Positions 17,882 through 27,600 of a stretch of 64,000 bases of DNA are shown here, piece by piece. Where the stretch lies: positions 34,544 to 98,543 of the forward strand of contig WLIV01000011.1 in the NCBI GenBank assembly GCA_009702045.1, written 5' to 3'. Position 1 is the first letter of the stretch. Each line of letters begins with the position of its first letter. A program made the position numbers and the translations under genes. Source of the DNA: Actinomycetota bacterium (GTDB taxonomy: Bacteria > Actinomycetota > Acidimicrobiia > Acidimicrobiales > Ilumatobacteraceae). The notes below the pieces were generated by a model. That model made no database searches and had not been told where the DNA came from. It worked only from the letters and a program-made list of their open reading frames with translations.

Positions 17882-18607
17882 TCAGCGCTTCACGGATGGG
17901 TGGGGGAGCGGTGTCCACTTCGGGCGTTCGAGCAACGTGACGAGTTGCTCGTAGGGCTCCTGGCCGACCATCTCGATGATCTCATCGCGCAGGTACTGGT
18001 AGGCGGGTTTGGCCCCGCTGAACGCGAGGTGGTCGTCGGTGCACCACCAGTGGAACTCGTGACCGCCTGCGCCCCAGTCGCGGCGTTTCCACTCGCGCAG
18101 GGTGGATGTGACGTAGCCGTGTTCGTCGGTGTGCTCCTCCAGACGCAGTGGCAACTGCCAGCACACGTCGGGTTTCCAGTCCATCGGTCGTTCGCCAGCC
18201 TCTGTAGCGGCGATGTGGAATGCGCACCCCTCGCCGCCGGCGAATCCCGGTCGGTTCAGGAAGATGCAGGCATCGTCGACGAGGCGAGTGGTGGTGACCC
18301 CATCCTCCACGCCGAAGATGCCGCCGGTGGCGCCCTCTTTCTTGAACTGCCAATGGCGCTTCTTCAGCCGGGCTGACGAGGTGACGACGGTTTGGATATC
18401 CGCATCGTCGATGAAGTGTGCGCCGTAGCTGCAGCACCCCTGGTTCATGTGCGCGGCGTCGTCGTCGAGGATGCCTTTGCAGCCGGATCCGTAGATGCAG
18501 TTCCACCCGCTGCGCAGGAAGGTCGCGTCGAACACCCAGGTGCGGCGGGTGTGCTCGTCCTCGAAACTGATCCACTCGTGGAGGTCGATGGGCATGTCGG
18601 TGGGCAC
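17882..18607 (-). CDS. Cysteine-rich protein of unknown function
   Basis: About 241 residues. The N-terminal third has C37-x5-C43 and a C58-C59 pair within NCIYGSGCKGIL and GCCSYGAHF; later cysteines occur in CIFL, GCAFH and VCW. The set suggests a metal or iron-sulfur cluster site. It loosely recalls the YkgJ/DUF3109 cysteine-cluster proteins, but I cannot assign a family. Tryptophan is frequent. The GTG at 18607 is chosen because TATGGT lies eight bases upstream; an ATG at 18595 would drop four residues. It is divergent from alaS. Confidence 0.6.
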   Translation of the reverse strand: MPTDMPIDLHEWISFEDEHTRRTWVFDATFLRSGWNCIYGSGCKGILDDDAAHMNQGCCSYGAHFIDDADIQTVVTSSARLKKRHWQFKKEGATGGIFGVEDGVTTTRLVDDACIFLNRPGFAGGEGCAFHIAATEAGERPMDWKPDVCWQLPLRLEEHTDEHGYVTSTLREWKRRDWGAGGHEFHWWCTDDHLAFSGAKPAYQYLRDEIIEMVGQEPYEQLVTLLERPKWTPLPHPSVKR

Positions 18608-18615
18608 GAGGTTCG

Positions 18616-18659
18616 ACCATACCAATACAAGGTCGGCAAGAGACCCGCTTGGGTAGGCT
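18616..18659. promoter_or_regulatory. Divergent promoter region of the Cys-rich gene and alaS
   Basis: On the minus strand TATGGT (18621-18616) lies eight bases before the GTG at 18607. On the plus strand TAGGCT (18654-18659) lies nine bases before the alaS ATG. Both fit leaderless transcription; no ribosome binding site is seen for either gene. Confidence 0.5.
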
Positions 18660-18668
18660 TGGTCCTTC

Positions 18669-21275
18669 ATGGGTACGCCACCGCAGACCGCCGATCAGCT
18701 TCGTTCCGCCTTCCTCGACTACTTCGCCGCGAAGGCACACGCAGTCGTCCCCTCGGCGAGCCTGATTCCACACGACCCCACTGTGCTGTTCACGGTTGCG
18801 GGCATGGTGCCGTTCAAGCCCTACTTCGTCGGCGACGAAGCGCCGCCCTACAGCCGTGCGGTCAGCAGTCAGAAGTGCGCCCGCGCAGGCGGCAAGCACA
18901 ACGACCTCGACGATGTCGGTCGCACCAAGCGCCACCTCGTGTTCTTCGAGATGCTGGGCAACTTCAGTTTCGGCGACTACTTCAAGAACGAGATCATCCC
19001 CTGGAGTTGGGAGCTCACCACCGAGACATTCGGCCTCGACGGCGACCGTCTGTGGATCACGGTGCACGAGAGCGACGACGAGGCAGAGGCGATCTGGCAC
19101 GAGCAGGTTGGCGTGCCGATGAACCGCATCCAGCGGTTGGGCGACAAGGACAACTTCTGGCAGATGGGCGACACCGGCCCGTGCGGTCCGTGTAGCGAGA
19201 TCCACATCGACCGTGGCCCGTCGTTCGGTCCCGAAGGCGGGCCGTTGCACGATCAGCGCGGCGACCGCTACATGGAGTTCTGGAACCTCGTGTTCATGCA
19301 GTACAACCAGGCGGCCGATGGCAGCCGCACGTTGCTGCCCAAGCCGTCCATCGACACGGGCCTCGGCCTGGAGCGCATGCTGTGTCTGCTCCAGGGTGTC
19401 GACGCGGTGTGGGAGACCTCGTTGATGCAGCCGTTGGTCGATCAAGCCTGCAGCCTCACCGGTCGCAGCTACCGCGCCGGCGACTACGACGACCGTGACA
19501 GCTTCTCGATGCGCGTGCTCGCCGAGCACGCCCGCTCGGCAGCGATGCTGGTCAGCGACGGCGTATTCCCCAGCAATGAGAACCGTGGCTACGTGCTGCG
19601 GCGCATCATCCGCCGGGCTGTGCGCTACGCGTACCTGCTGGGTACCGAGAAGTTGGTCATGCCCACGTTGGTGAACACCGCGATCGATGTCATGGGCAAC
19701 GCCTATCCCGACGTCGCCGCGAACCGAGACTTCATCACCGGCGTGCTCACGCGTGAGGAAGAGCGCTTCCGTCAGACGTTGAAGACCGGACTCAGCATCC
19801 TCGAGGACGAACTCACCACGCACACCGAACAACTGCCCGGCGGCACAGCGTTCCTGCTGCACGACACGTACGGCTTCCCGCTGGAACTCACCGAGGAGAT
19901 CGCCGGCGAGCGCGGCGTCAAGGTGGACAATGCTGGCTTCCAGGCCGAGATGCAATCGCAGCGACAGCGGGCCAAGGCGGGCCGCAAGGGTGCGGTCGAC
20001 GGCGCTTCGCTCGATGGCTACCGCGAGGTCGTCGAGCAGCACGGAATCACGACGTTCGTGGGCTATGCCGACGACACCGCCGAAGCCACTGTGCTCGCCG
20101 TGCTGCCGGGGGAGCCCGATACGGACACGGTGGAGGTCTTCCTCAACTGCACCCCCTTCTACGCCGAGAGCGGCGGCCAGGTGGGTGACACCGGCACCAT
20201 CCGCACCGCGGGCGGTGTGGCCGAGGTACTTGACACCACGTTCGCTCTGCCCGGTCTTCGTCGACACACCGTGCGTATCGTCAACGGCGAGATTCTCGTC
20301 GGCGATACCGCCACAGCGGCGATTGATGTCGAGCGCCGAAATGCCATTCGCCGGAACCATACGGGTACGCACATCCTGCATCACGCGCTGCGCAAGGTGC
20401 TGGGTGAGCACGTCAAACAGGCCGGTTCGCTGGTCGGTCCCGATCGTCTGCGCTTCGACTTCAGTCATTACGCAGCGCTCTCTCACGATGAAGTAGCCGA
20501 GATCGAGCGCATCGCCAACGCCGAGACATTGGCCAACTCGCCAGCGCGAGCGTTCGAGACCACGAAGGACGAAGCCACCGGGCTCGGAGCCATCGCGTTC
20601 TTCGGCGACAAGTACGGCGATGTCGTGCGTGTGCTCGAGGTCGGCAACTCGATCGAACTCTGTGGTGGCACGCATGTGCAGGCCGCTGGCGACATTGGCC
20701 TCATCAAGGTCGTCAGCGAATCCAGCGTCGGTAGCAACCTGCGCCGTCTTGAGGCCGTCACGGGCGCGAATTCCGTCACGCTGTTGCAGCGCGACGAGGC
20801 ACTCATTGCCGACACCGCTCGCCTGGTGGGCATCGCCGCCGACGACCTGCTCGTGGGTGTGCAGCGGCGAATGGACGAGATCAAGTCACTGCAGGACGAG
20901 GTCAAGGCGCTGCGCGCCAAGTTGGCCAGCGGTCAGGCAGGCGAGTTGGCAGCGAACGCCACGGACGGTCTGGTGGTCACCCGCATCGACGGTCTGTCGC
21001 CCGGCGATCTGCGTGAACTCGCAATCGCCGTTCGCCAGCAGGCAGGTGTGCAGATCGTGGTGCTCGGGGGGATCAGCGACACCGGTGGTGTGTCCCTGGT
21101 GGCCGCGGTCACGCCGGCAAGTGGTCGCGTCGCCGGCGATCTCATCAAGGACGCGGCCAAGGTCGTGGGCGGTGGCGGTGGTGGCAAAGGCGATATCGCC
21201 ACGGCCGGCGGGAAGAACGCCGAAGGACTCGACGAAGCCCTGCGTATCGCCGCTGCCGCGGCGACCCTCCAGTAG
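18669..21275 (+). CDS. alaS: Alanyl-tRNA synthetase
   Basis: Charges tRNA-Ala. The class II core is seen in the N-terminus (SASLIPHDPTVLFTVAGM, then FFEMLGNFSFGDYFK), and GLGLERM is motif 3. The editing domain has HTGTHILHHALR and CGGTHVQAAGD zinc-binding residues. The C-Ala domain carries the glycine run before GKGDIATAGGK. At 868 residues it is full length. ruvX follows 11 bases after the stop with GGAG in the gap, and mltG is coupled behind it, as in many Actinobacteria. Confidence 0.97.
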   Translation: MGTPPQTADQLRSAFLDYFAAKAHAVVPSASLIPHDPTVLFTVAGMVPFKPYFVGDEAPPYSRAVSSQKCARAGGKHNDLDDVGRTKRHLVFFEMLGNFSFGDYFKNEIIPWSWELTTETFGLDGDRLWITVHESDDEAEAIWHEQVGVPMNRIQRLGDKDNFWQMGDTGPCGPCSEIHIDRGPSFGPEGGPLHDQRGDRYMEFWNLVFMQYNQAADGSRTLLPKPSIDTGLGLERMLCLLQGVDAVWETSLMQPLVDQACSLTGRSYRAGDYDDRDSFSMRVLAEHARSAAMLVSDGVFPSNENRGYVLRRIIRRAVRYAYLLGTEKLVMPTLVNTAIDVMGNAYPDVAANRDFITGVLTREEERFRQTLKTGLSILEDELTTHTEQLPGGTAFLLHDTYGFPLELTEEIAGERGVKVDNAGFQAEMQSQRQRAKAGRKGAVDGASLDGYREVVEQHGITTFVGYADDTAEATVLAVLPGEPDTDTVEVFLNCTPFYAESGGQVGDTGTIRTAGGVAEVLDTTFALPGLRRHTVRIVNGEILVGDTATAAIDVERRNAIRRNHTGTHILHHALRKVLGEHVKQAGSLVGPDRLRFDFSHYAALSHDEVAEIERIANAETLANSPARAFETTKDEATGLGAIAFFGDKYGDVVRVLEVGNSIELCGGTHVQAAGDIGLIKVVSESSVGSNLRRLEAVTGANSVTLLQRDEALIADTARLVGIAADDLLVGVQRRMDEIKSLQDEVKALRAKLASGQAGELAANATDGLVVTRIDGLSPGDLRELAIAVRQQAGVQIVVLGGISDTGGVSLVAAVTPASGRVAGDLIKDAAKVVGGGGGGKGDIATAGGKNAEGLDEALRIAAAAATLQ

Positions 21276-21286
21276 GAGTTCACCAC

Positions 21287-21724
21287 ATGCGTGCGCTCGG
21301 CATCGACCTCGGCTCCAAGCGCATCGGTATTGCGGTCAGCGACCGCTCTGGCACCATCGCGTCACCGCTGTTGGTGCTGCAACGTTCGGGCTCCACCCGT
21401 CGCGATCACGAAGCAATCCGGGCTCTCGCCGTTGAGGAGGAGGCCGAGATGCTGGTCGTGGGGCTGCCGTTGAACATGAACGGGTCGTCCGGGCCAGCGG
21501 CGCAGGCTGCCATCAAAGAGGCTGAGGCGTTGGCTACGGTGGTGGGCGTGCCGGTCATTACCTTCGACGAGCGCCGCACGACGGTGACCGCCGACCGTGC
21601 GCTGATGGAGGCGAACATCAGCGCCCGCGATCGCCGCAAGTACGTCGACAAGGTGGCCGCCGCGATCCTGCTGCAGCACTGGCTCGACTCTCGGGCCTCC
21701 GGTTCGGGTGTCCCGGGTCGATGA
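21287..21724 (+). CDS. ruvX: RuvX/YqgF family putative pre-16S rRNA nuclease
   Basis: An RNase H-fold protein of 145 residues, known as putative Holliday junction resolvase YqgF and implicated in pre-16S rRNA maturation. LGIDLGSKRIGIAVSD carries the first catalytic Asp, VVGLPLNMNGSSG is the second block, and FDERRTTVTADR has the conserved Glu region. It is preceded by GGAG and ends with an ATGA overlap on mltG. Confidence 0.92.
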   Translation: MRALGIDLGSKRIGIAVSDRSGTIASPLLVLQRSGSTRRDHEAIRALAVEEEAEMLVVGLPLNMNGSSGPAAQAAIKEAEALATVVGVPVITFDERRTTVTADRALMEANISARDRRKYVDKVAAAILLQHWLDSRASGSGVPGR

Positions 21725-22887
21725 CCTACATCGACGACCGGGAGTGGCACCACGACCCGTGGGACGACCCGGACGACACCGACGGTGTGGCCGTCGAGTC
21801 CACACGCACCCAACGGATCCACGTCAAGTGGATCGTGTGGGGGATGGCGTATCTCGCGCTCGCCGGTCTGGTGGTCGCCGGTCTGGTGGGCCTCTGGTAC
21901 ACGGGGCAGGTGAACCCGAAGGGAGATCCGGGTGATCCGATCACGTTCACGGTGAACGCCGACGACACCGTGAAGACCGTCACCGAGCGACTGCACGCCG
22001 AGCACCTGATTACCAGCGTCGGTGTCTTCCAGTGGTACATCGACCACCACGGGGGCCTGAAGTTGACCCCCGGCTATTTTGAGCTGCGACCGGCCGACCA
22101 CATGGGCAACATCATGCGGACGCTGAGCACGCCGCCCTCGGAGACCTTCAGCAAGGTCACCTTCCCGGAGGGCTACACCTACGAGAAGATGGCATTGCGC
22201 TTGCAGGACAAAGTGCCACGACTGCAGGGCGTCGACTTCAACATCGCTGCCAGCGACGGTGTGATCCGCTCGAAGTACCTGCCTCAGAGTGTGAACGGCC
22301 TCGAGGGTTTGCTGTTTCCCGACACCTACCAAGTGTCGAACGGCGAGTCGGCGGCACAGGTCGTCGCGCGCATGGTGAAGCTGATGGAGCGCGTCGGCGA
22401 CCAAGAGAACATCGACCAGGGTGCAGCTGCGCTCGGCCTCACGCCGTATCAGATCTTCGTTGTCGCGAGCATCGTCGAGCGCGAGGCGAAGATTCCCGAA
22501 GATCGCCCCAAGATCGCTCGCGTGATCTACAACCGCCTCGCCGCCGGTATGCCACTGCAGGTGGACGCGACGTTGTACTACCGCCAGGACGGCACACTTG
22601 CGTTCAGCGATCTGAAGGCCATCGACACGCCGTACAACACCTACCTGCACCTCGGGCTGCCCCCCACACCGATTGCCAATCCCGGTCGTGCCAGCATTCA
22701 CGCGGCGCTGAACCCGGCAGCCAATCCGTCGCTGGGCGATCCATTGTGTGTCGGTCTCCCGGCCACGCAGTGCCACTATCTGTTCTATGTGCTCGCTGAC
22801 GAGGACGGCCACCACGTGTTCGCCGCCACCGTCCAGCAGCACGAAGCGAACGTGCAAGCCGCCCGCGACAAGGGCCTGTTGGGGTGA
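21721..22887 (+). CDS. mltG: Endolytic murein transglycosylase MltG (YceG-like)
   Basis: Cleaves nascent peptidoglycan strands at the membrane. A cytoplasmic N-terminus of about 37 residues is followed by one transmembrane segment (MAYLALAGLVVAGLVGLWY) and then an extracellular YceG domain. ASIVEREAKIPEDRPKIA holds the catalytic glutamate, and YNRLAAGMPLQVDATLYY is conserved. At 388 residues it is typical. It sits between ruvX and aroE, as in other Actinobacteria. Confidence 0.92.
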   Translation: MTYIDDREWHHDPWDDPDDTDGVAVESTRTQRIHVKWIVWGMAYLALAGLVVAGLVGLWYTGQVNPKGDPGDPITFTVNADDTVKTVTERLHAEHLITSVGVFQWYIDHHGGLKLTPGYFELRPADHMGNIMRTLSTPPSETFSKVTFPEGYTYEKMALRLQDKVPRLQGVDFNIAASDGVIRSKYLPQSVNGLEGLLFPDTYQVSNGESAAQVVARMVKLMERVGDQENIDQGAAALGLTPYQIFVVASIVEREAKIPEDRPKIARVIYNRLAAGMPLQVDATLYYRQDGTLAFSDLKAIDTPYNTYLHLGLPPTPIANPGRASIHAALNPAANPSLGDPLCVGLPATQCHYLFYVLADEDGHHVFAATVQQHEANVQAARDKGLLG

Positions 22888-22894
22888 GGTGCCT

Positions 22895-23740
22895 GTGTCC
22901 GACCGACCACTGATCACCGGAGCGACTCGTGTCGCTGCCGTCATCGGCAGCCCTGTGCGCCACAGCCTGTCGCCCGCGCTGCACAACGCTGCGTTCGCGC
23001 AACTTGGTATCGACTGGGTGTACACCGCGTTCGAGGTGGCACCGGGTTCGGCAGCAGGGGCATTGGCCGCGATGCGCGTCCTCGGGCTTGGCGGTCTGTC
23101 GGTCACGATGCCGCACAAGGAGGCAGTGGCGGCCGCAGTGGATTCACTCGACCCAGCGGCGTCGGCGCTCCGCAGCGTGAACACGGTGGCCCCGCAGGCC
23201 GACGGCTCGCTGAAGGGCTACAGCACCGACGGGGCCGGTTTCGTCGCCTCGCTCGCCGCTCGCGGCGTCGCAGTGGCGGGCCGCACGGTGTGCCTGCTCG
23301 GCGCCGGTGCTGCGGCTCGTTCCATCGCCGATGCGCTGGCACGAGCGGGTGCCGCTCGCATCGCAGTACTCAACCGAACCTTCTCGACGGCACAGGACAC
23401 CGTTCGACTTGCCGGCGACGTGGGCGTGCACGGCACTGCCGCCGATGTCGGCACGGCTGATCTCGTCGTCAACGCCACGTCCATCGGTATGGGGAGCGAC
23501 GAGCTTCCCTGCGACGTGTCGTTGCTCCGGCCGCAGCAAGTCGTGGCCGACGTCGTCTACCACCCACGCCAGACAGCGCTCTTGCGGGCTGCCCTTGCTG
23601 TGGGAGCCACGACAGTGGATGGTCTGGGCATGTTGGTGCATCAGGCGGCGCTGCAACAGCAGGTCTGGCACGGCGCGCTGCCGGATGTTGCTGCGATGGA
23701 GGCCGCCGCGGAGCGGGAACTCGCCGCACGTCGGCAGTAG
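22895..23740 (+). CDS. aroE: Shikimate 5-dehydrogenase
   Basis: Reduces 3-dehydroshikimate to shikimate with [24 protein letters not shown] is the shikimate-binding loop, LSVTMPHK holds the catalytic lysine, and [10 protein letters not shown] is the dinucleotide-binding loop. GTG at 22895 (after GAGG) or at 22889 may be the start; the former gives 281 residues. The stop TAG (23738-23740) is also the first half of the candidate -10 for aroC. Confidence 0.93.
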   Translation: MSDRPLITGATRVAAVIGSPVRHSLSPALHNAAFAQLGIDWVYTAFEVAPGSAAGALAAMRVLGLGGLSVTMPHKEAVAAAVDSLDPAASALRSVNTVAPQADGSLKGYSTDGAGFVASLAARGVAVAGRTVCLLGAGAAARSIADALARAGAARIAVLNRTFSTAQDTVRLAGDVGVHGTAADVGTADLVVNATSIGMGSDELPCDVSLLRPQQVVADVVYHPRQTALLRAALAVGATTVDGLGMLVHQAALQQQVWHGALPDVAAMEAAAERELAARRQ

Positions 23741-23743
23741 CCT
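23738..23743 (+). promoter_or_regulatory. Leaderless-type -10 (TAGCCT) of aroC
   Basis: TAGCCT lies seven bases before the aroC ATG. Its first three bases are the stop codon of aroE. Confidence 0.5.
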
Positions 23744-23750
23744 GCGCGGG

Positions 23751-24926
23751 ATGCTTCGTTACCTCACCGCCGGCGAATCCCACGGCCAAGCGCTCGTGGT
23801 CATCATGGAGGGCCTCCCCGCTGGGCTGGAGATCACCGTCGAGGAGATCCAGGCCGAGATGGCTCGCCGTCGCTTGGGCTACGGCCGCGGCCCGCGTCAG
23901 AAGTTCGAGCAGGATGAGATCACGCTCGTCGGCGGCGTCAGACATGGGCGCACGCTCGGCTCGCCGGTAGCGATCGAGATCAAGAACAGCGAGTGGTTCC
24001 GCAGCGACAAGTGGCACGAAGAGATGTCGCCTGCACCCGGAGTCACCAAGGATCCGCTCACCTCGGTGCGTCCTGGTCACGCCGACCTTGTGGGTATGCA
24101 GAAGTATGGGTTCACCGACGCACGCGACGTACTTGAGCGCGCGAGCGCCCGGGAAACTGCGGCCCGCGTCGCCGCCGGAGCGGTCGCCAAGAAGTTGCTG
24201 TCGCACCTCGGTGTGTCGGTGATCTCGCACGTTGTCCAGATGGGTGCTGCCAAGGTCGTTGGCGGCGCACGCCCGACTCCCGCGGATCTCGCTGCGGTCG
24301 ATGCCGACGAGGTGCGCTGTTTCGATGCGGTGGCCTCAGCGGCGATGATCGAGGAGGTGCGCACAGCGGGCAAGGACGGAGACTCGCTCGGCGGCGTGGT
24401 GGAGGTGCTCGGCTACGGCGTGCCCGTGGGTCTGGGCAGCCACGTGCACTGGGATCGCAAGATCGATGCCGCGCTCGCTCAGGCCGTGATGAGTATCCAG
24501 GCGATCAAGGGTGTCGAGATCGGCGACGGCTTCGAAGTAGCCGGTCGTCGCGGCAGCGTTGCTCACGACGCAATCGTGTGGGATGCCACGCTCAACAATG
24601 GCAGGGGCGACTACCGGCGCACGAGCGCGCTGGCCGGTGGCACCGAGGGCGGGATCACTACCGGTGAACTGCTCGTGGTCCGCGCGGCAATGAAACCGTT
24701 GGCCACTCTGAACCGGCCTACGCTGCCCACAGTCGACGTGGTCACCAAGGAGTCCACGGTGAGCTTCAAAGAGCGCACCGATGTGACTGCCGTACCCGCC
24801 GCCGGCGTGGTCGCCGAGACGATGGTGGCGCTCGTGTTGGCCACCGAGGCACAGCGTAAGTTCGGCGGCGACAGTCTCTCCGAGTTCGTGCGCAACGCGG
24901 AATCCTTCCGCGCCACGCTGCCGTGA
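23751..24926 (+). CDS. aroC: Chorismate synthase
   Basis: Converts 5-enolpyruvylshikimate-3-phosphate to chorismate using reduced [23 protein letters not shown] is the N-terminal signature. [16 protein letters not shown] and [19 protein letters not shown] are the second and third conserved blocks. At 391 residues it is full length. No Shine-Dalgarno is visible; TAGCCT precedes the ATG by seven bases. The TGA overlaps the GTG of aroK. Confidence 0.97.
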   Translation: MLRYLTAGESHGQALVVIMEGLPAGLEITVEEIQAEMARRRLGYGRGPRQKFEQDEITLVGGVRHGRTLGSPVAIEIKNSEWFRSDKWHEEMSPAPGVTKDPLTSVRPGHADLVGMQKYGFTDARDVLERASARETAARVAAGAVAKKLLSHLGVSVISHVVQMGAAKVVGGARPTPADLAAVDADEVRCFDAVASAAMIEEVRTAGKDGDSLGGVVEVLGYGVPVGLGSHVHWDRKIDAALAQAVMSIQAIKGVEIGDGFEVAGRRGSVAHDAIVWDATLNNGRGDYRRTSALAGGTEGGITTGELLVVRAAMKPLATLNRPTLPTVDVVTKESTVSFKERTDVTAVPAAGVVAETMVALVLATEAQRKFGGDSLSEFVRNAESFRATLP

Positions 24927-25432
24927 TCAAGCCCGACCAGCACGTTGTCCTGGTGGGGATGACGGGTGTCGGCAAATCGACCGTCGCGCGGGTGCTGGCT
25001 GTCCGGTTGGGTCGTGCAGTGTGGGACAGCGATCAGGTGATCGAGGGGCGCACGGGGCGCAGTGTGCGCGACATCTTCGCCGAGGACGGCGAGCCTGAGT
25101 TCCGGAGGCTGGAGAGTGAAGCGCTGGCGGATGCGTTGGCGTATCCGACCCCGTTGGTGATCGCTACCGGTGGTGGGATGGTGGTGGCCGAAGCGAATCG
25201 TGCAGCGATGCGGGCCGCTGGTGCGCGTGTCGTGTGGCTGTGCGCCGATCCGGCCACGCTGGCCGAGCGAGTGCAGCCCGGCGGACACCGTCCACTGCTC
25301 GACGCTGATCCAGCCGGTACGTTGCATCTCATGTTCAAGGCTCGTGAACCGCTGTACCGAGAGGTCGCCGACGCGATCGTGCTCGTCGACAACCGGTCTG
25401 TCAACGATGTCGTCGAGGCGGTGCTGCGATGA
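24923..25432 (+). CDS. aroK: Shikimate kinase
   Basis: Phosphorylates shikimate with ATP. Walker A is GMTGVGKST, the shikimate-binding Asp is in WDSDQVIE, the FRRLESEAL block follows, and the GGG turn is in IATGGGMVV. The lid arginine lies near GGHRPLL. 169 residues, normal size. It starts at a GTG overlapping the aroC stop and ends with an ATGA overlap on aroB. Confidence 0.95.
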   Translation: MIKPDQHVVLVGMTGVGKSTVARVLAVRLGRAVWDSDQVIEGRTGRSVRDIFAEDGEPEFRRLESEALADALAYPTPLVIATGGGMVVAEANRAAMRAAGARVVWLCADPATLAERVQPGGHRPLLDADPAGTLHLMFKAREPLYREVADAIVLVDNRSVNDVVEAVLR

Positions 25433-26451
25433 TCACCGTGCACGTGCCGCTCGGCGATCGAAGCTACGACGTGCTGGTCGGCCACGGCGCGCGACGAGAG
25501 TTGGCAGCCCTGCTGCCCGCCACAGCCAAGCGAGCGGCCATCGTCACCCAGGCGGGTATCCCGTTGCAGGTCGAGCTGGGGATCCCATCTGAAACGTTCG
25601 TCATCGGTGATGGCGAGCGTTACAAATCGATGGCGACGATCGAGACCCTGTGCCGCGGATTCGCAGGCATGGGCCTCACCCGCAACGATGTGGTCGTCGG
25701 TGTCGGCGGAGGCATGGTCACCGACGTCGCCGGTTTCGCCGCCTCAGCGTGGCATCGGGGGATCCCCGTCGTGCACGTCAGCACCACGTTGCTCGGCATG
25801 GTCGACGCAGCCATCGGCGGTAAGACCGGCGTGAACCTGGAGGCCATCGACGGTGTCGGTGGCAAGAACCTGGTCGGTGCCTACTGGCAGCCCAGCGGTG
25901 TCATCTGCGATCTCGACGCGCTGTCCACGCTGTCCCCGCGTGAGCTGCGCTGCGGCCGCGGCGAGATGGCCAAGTACCACTTCCTCACGGGCGACGACCT
26001 GCTGTCGATGGCGGAGCCCGAACGTATTGCCCGGTGTGTGCAGATCAAGGCCGAGGTGGTGGCCGGCGACGAGCGCGAAGGTGGTCGCCGGGCGCTGCTC
26101 AACTACGGGCACACGCTGGCGCATGCGCTGGAGATCGAGACCGAGTACGAGATCGCGCACGGCGAGGCGGTCGGCGTCGGTCTGATCTACGCCGCCCACT
26201 TGGCGCGCCGGCTCGGGCGGATCAACGATGCTCGGGTGCAGCAGCACTACGACGTTGTCGAGGGCGCCTACGAACTCGACGGCTCGCTGCCCGGCGGCTT
26301 GCACCCGCAGCAACTCGTGCGGCTGATGGGTCTCGACAAGAAGGTGCTCGATGGTGGTCTGACGTTCGTGCTCGACAGTGATCGCGGCGTGGAAGTGGTC
26401 AAGGGTGTCTCGCCCGAGGCTGCTCTCGCCGCCCTCGCCGACATGGGCTAA
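25429..26451 (+). CDS. aroB: 3-dehydroquinate synthase
   Basis: Cyclises DAHP to 3-dehydroquinate in the shikimate pathway, using NAD and a divalent metal. GVGGGMVTDVAGFAAS is the NAD-binding glycine loop and IGGKTGVN the substrate-binding block. Metal ligands lie in the RCGRGEMAKY helix and the LLNYGHTLAHALE and IAHGEAVGVG segments. At 340 residues it is of normal size. It is followed by a palindrome-rich spacer. Confidence 0.96.
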   Translation: MITVHVPLGDRSYDVLVGHGARRELAALLPATAKRAAIVTQAGIPLQVELGIPSETFVIGDGERYKSMATIETLCRGFAGMGLTRNDVVVGVGGGMVTDVAGFAASAWHRGIPVVHVSTTLLGMVDAAIGGKTGVNLEAIDGVGGKNLVGAYWQPSGVICDLDALSTLSPRELRCGRGEMAKYHFLTGDDLLSMAEPERIARCVQIKAEVVAGDEREGGRRALLNYGHTLAHALEIETEYEIAHGEAVGVGLIYAAHLARRLGRINDARVQQHYDVVEGAYELDGSLPGGLHPQQLVRLMGLDKKVLDGGLTFVLDSDRGVEVVKGVSPEAALAALADMG

Positions 26452-26581
26452 CCCATGCATGGGCGAGTGCCAGCGCTCCGGCCCGAGTGGCAGCCGCACC
26501 CGAGTGGCACACGCGCGACGGGGGTGCGGCTGCCACTCGGGTGCGCACGTGGCACTCGCACTGGCGCTGTGGCACTCGCAC
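26452..26581. repeat. Nested inverted repeats between aroB and a GNAT gene
   Basis: Directly after the aroB stop is a perfect 12-base palindrome CCCATGCATGGG (26452-26463). A perfect 20-bp inverted repeat follows: CCCGAGTGGCAGCCGCACCC (26482-26501) with its complement at 26522-26541 and a 20-base loop. An outer arm GCGAGTGCCAGCGC (26463-26476) can pair with 26564-26579, with a two-base bulge. GTGGCACTCGCAC is repeated at 26549 and 26569. The whole could extrude a long cruciform or an RNA hairpin. Confidence 0.85.
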
Positions 26582-26597
26582 CGGGGAGGGTGGGGGG

Positions 26598-27158
26598 ATG
26601 ACACCCGAGGTGCGAACTGATCGGTTGTTGTTGCGTGGGTGGCGCGAGACGGACAAGCTGCCGTACTCGATCCTCAATGCCGATCCCGAGGTCATGCGGC
26701 ACTTTCCATCGATGCTCTCTGCGCAGCAGAGTGACGAGATGGTCGACCGCATGGCGCGGGCGTGGGCGACGCATGGCTTCGGCTTGTGGGCTGTCGAGCG
26801 GCTGGATACGCACGCGTTCATCGGCTTCGTCGGGCTGTCACGTCCGTCGTGGGCGTCCACGCCGTGTGTCGAGATTGGTTGGCGGTTGGCACACCAACAT
26901 TGGGGGAATGGTTTCGCCCCCGAGGCGGCTCGTGCGGCGCTGGCGTTCGGCTTCGACCACGTGGTGTTACCCGACTATGAGATCGTCAGCTTCACCACGA
27001 CGCGCAACGTGAAATCACAGCGCGTGATGCAGAAGATCGGGATGCGGAACGACCCAGAGCGTGAGTTCGATCACCCGTTGCTGCCGCAATGGGACGAGCG
27101 ACGCCACGTGCTCTATTGCATTGATCGGCCCACATGGTGGGCGAGCGTGGCACGATAG
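26598..27158 (+). CDS. GNAT family N-acetyltransferase
   Basis: A RimJ/RimL-type acetyltransferase of 186 residues; the acceptor is unknown. It shows the N-terminal [13 protein letters not shown], the mid-domain [20 protein letters not shown] acetyl-CoA region, and the [13 protein letters not shown] helix common in this group. The ATG is preceded by GGAGGG and G-rich sequence. It interrupts the otherwise continuous aroB-aroQ order, and with the adjacent inverted repeats may be a later insertion. Confidence 0.85.
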   Translation: MTPEVRTDRLLLRGWRETDKLPYSILNADPEVMRHFPSMLSAQQSDEMVDRMARAWATHGFGLWAVERLDTHAFIGFVGLSRPSWASTPCVEIGWRLAHQHWGNGFAPEAARAALAFGFDHVVLPDYEIVSFTTTRNVKSQRVMQKIGMRNDPEREFDHPLLPQWDERRHVLYCIDRPTWWASVAR

Positions 27159-27162
27159 ACCC

Positions 27163-27600
27163 GTGGCCATCATCGCCCTTCTCCACGGACCCAACCTGAA
27201 TCTGCTCGGACAACGCGAGCCGCACATCTACGGAAGTGCGACCCTCGCCGACTACGAGGCTGCGGTCACCGCCGCGGCCGCCCAGTTTGGGCACACGGTG
27301 CAGGCGTTCCAGACCAACCACGAGGGTGCGCTCGTCGACGCCATCCAGGCCGCCCGCGGGGTTGCTGCGGCCATCATCATCAACCCCGGGGCCTTCACTC
27401 ACTACGCGTGGGCGATCCACGATGCGTTGGCGTCCTTCGCCGGGCCGATCATGGAAGTGCACATCTCCAACCCGAACGCCCGCGAACCGTGGCGGCACAC
27501 CAGCGTGGTTGCTCCCGTCGCCACTGGCTCGATCATGGGGCTGGGTATGCACGGCTACGAACTGGCGGTGCGGGCGATCGCCAAGCAGCTGGGCGCGTGA
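27163..27600 (+). CDS. aroQ: Type II 3-dehydroquinate dehydratase
   Basis: Dehydrates 3-dehydroquinate to 3-dehydroshikimate. [17 protein letters not shown] holds the Asn and Arg of the active site plus the catalytic Tyr. [30 protein letters not shown] and [14 protein letters not shown] are the other family blocks. 145 residues, the normal dodecameric type. The GTG at 27163 gives the usual N-terminus, and its stop overlaps the GTG of the peptidase. Confidence 0.96.
   Translation: MAIIALLHGPNLNLLGQREPHIYGSATLADYEAAVTAAAAQFGHTVQAFQTNHEGALVDAIQAARGVAAAIIINPGAFTHYAWAIHDALASFAGPIMEVHISNPNAREPWRHTSVVAPVATGSIMGLGMHGYELAVRAIAKQLGA

Noticed and set aside
17982..20675. 897-codon minus-strand open frame opposite alaS
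   Set aside because: It is antisense to a clear, full-length alaS. Its composition is the Val/His/Asp/Gln-rich pattern of an antisense GC-rich shadow, with no domain.
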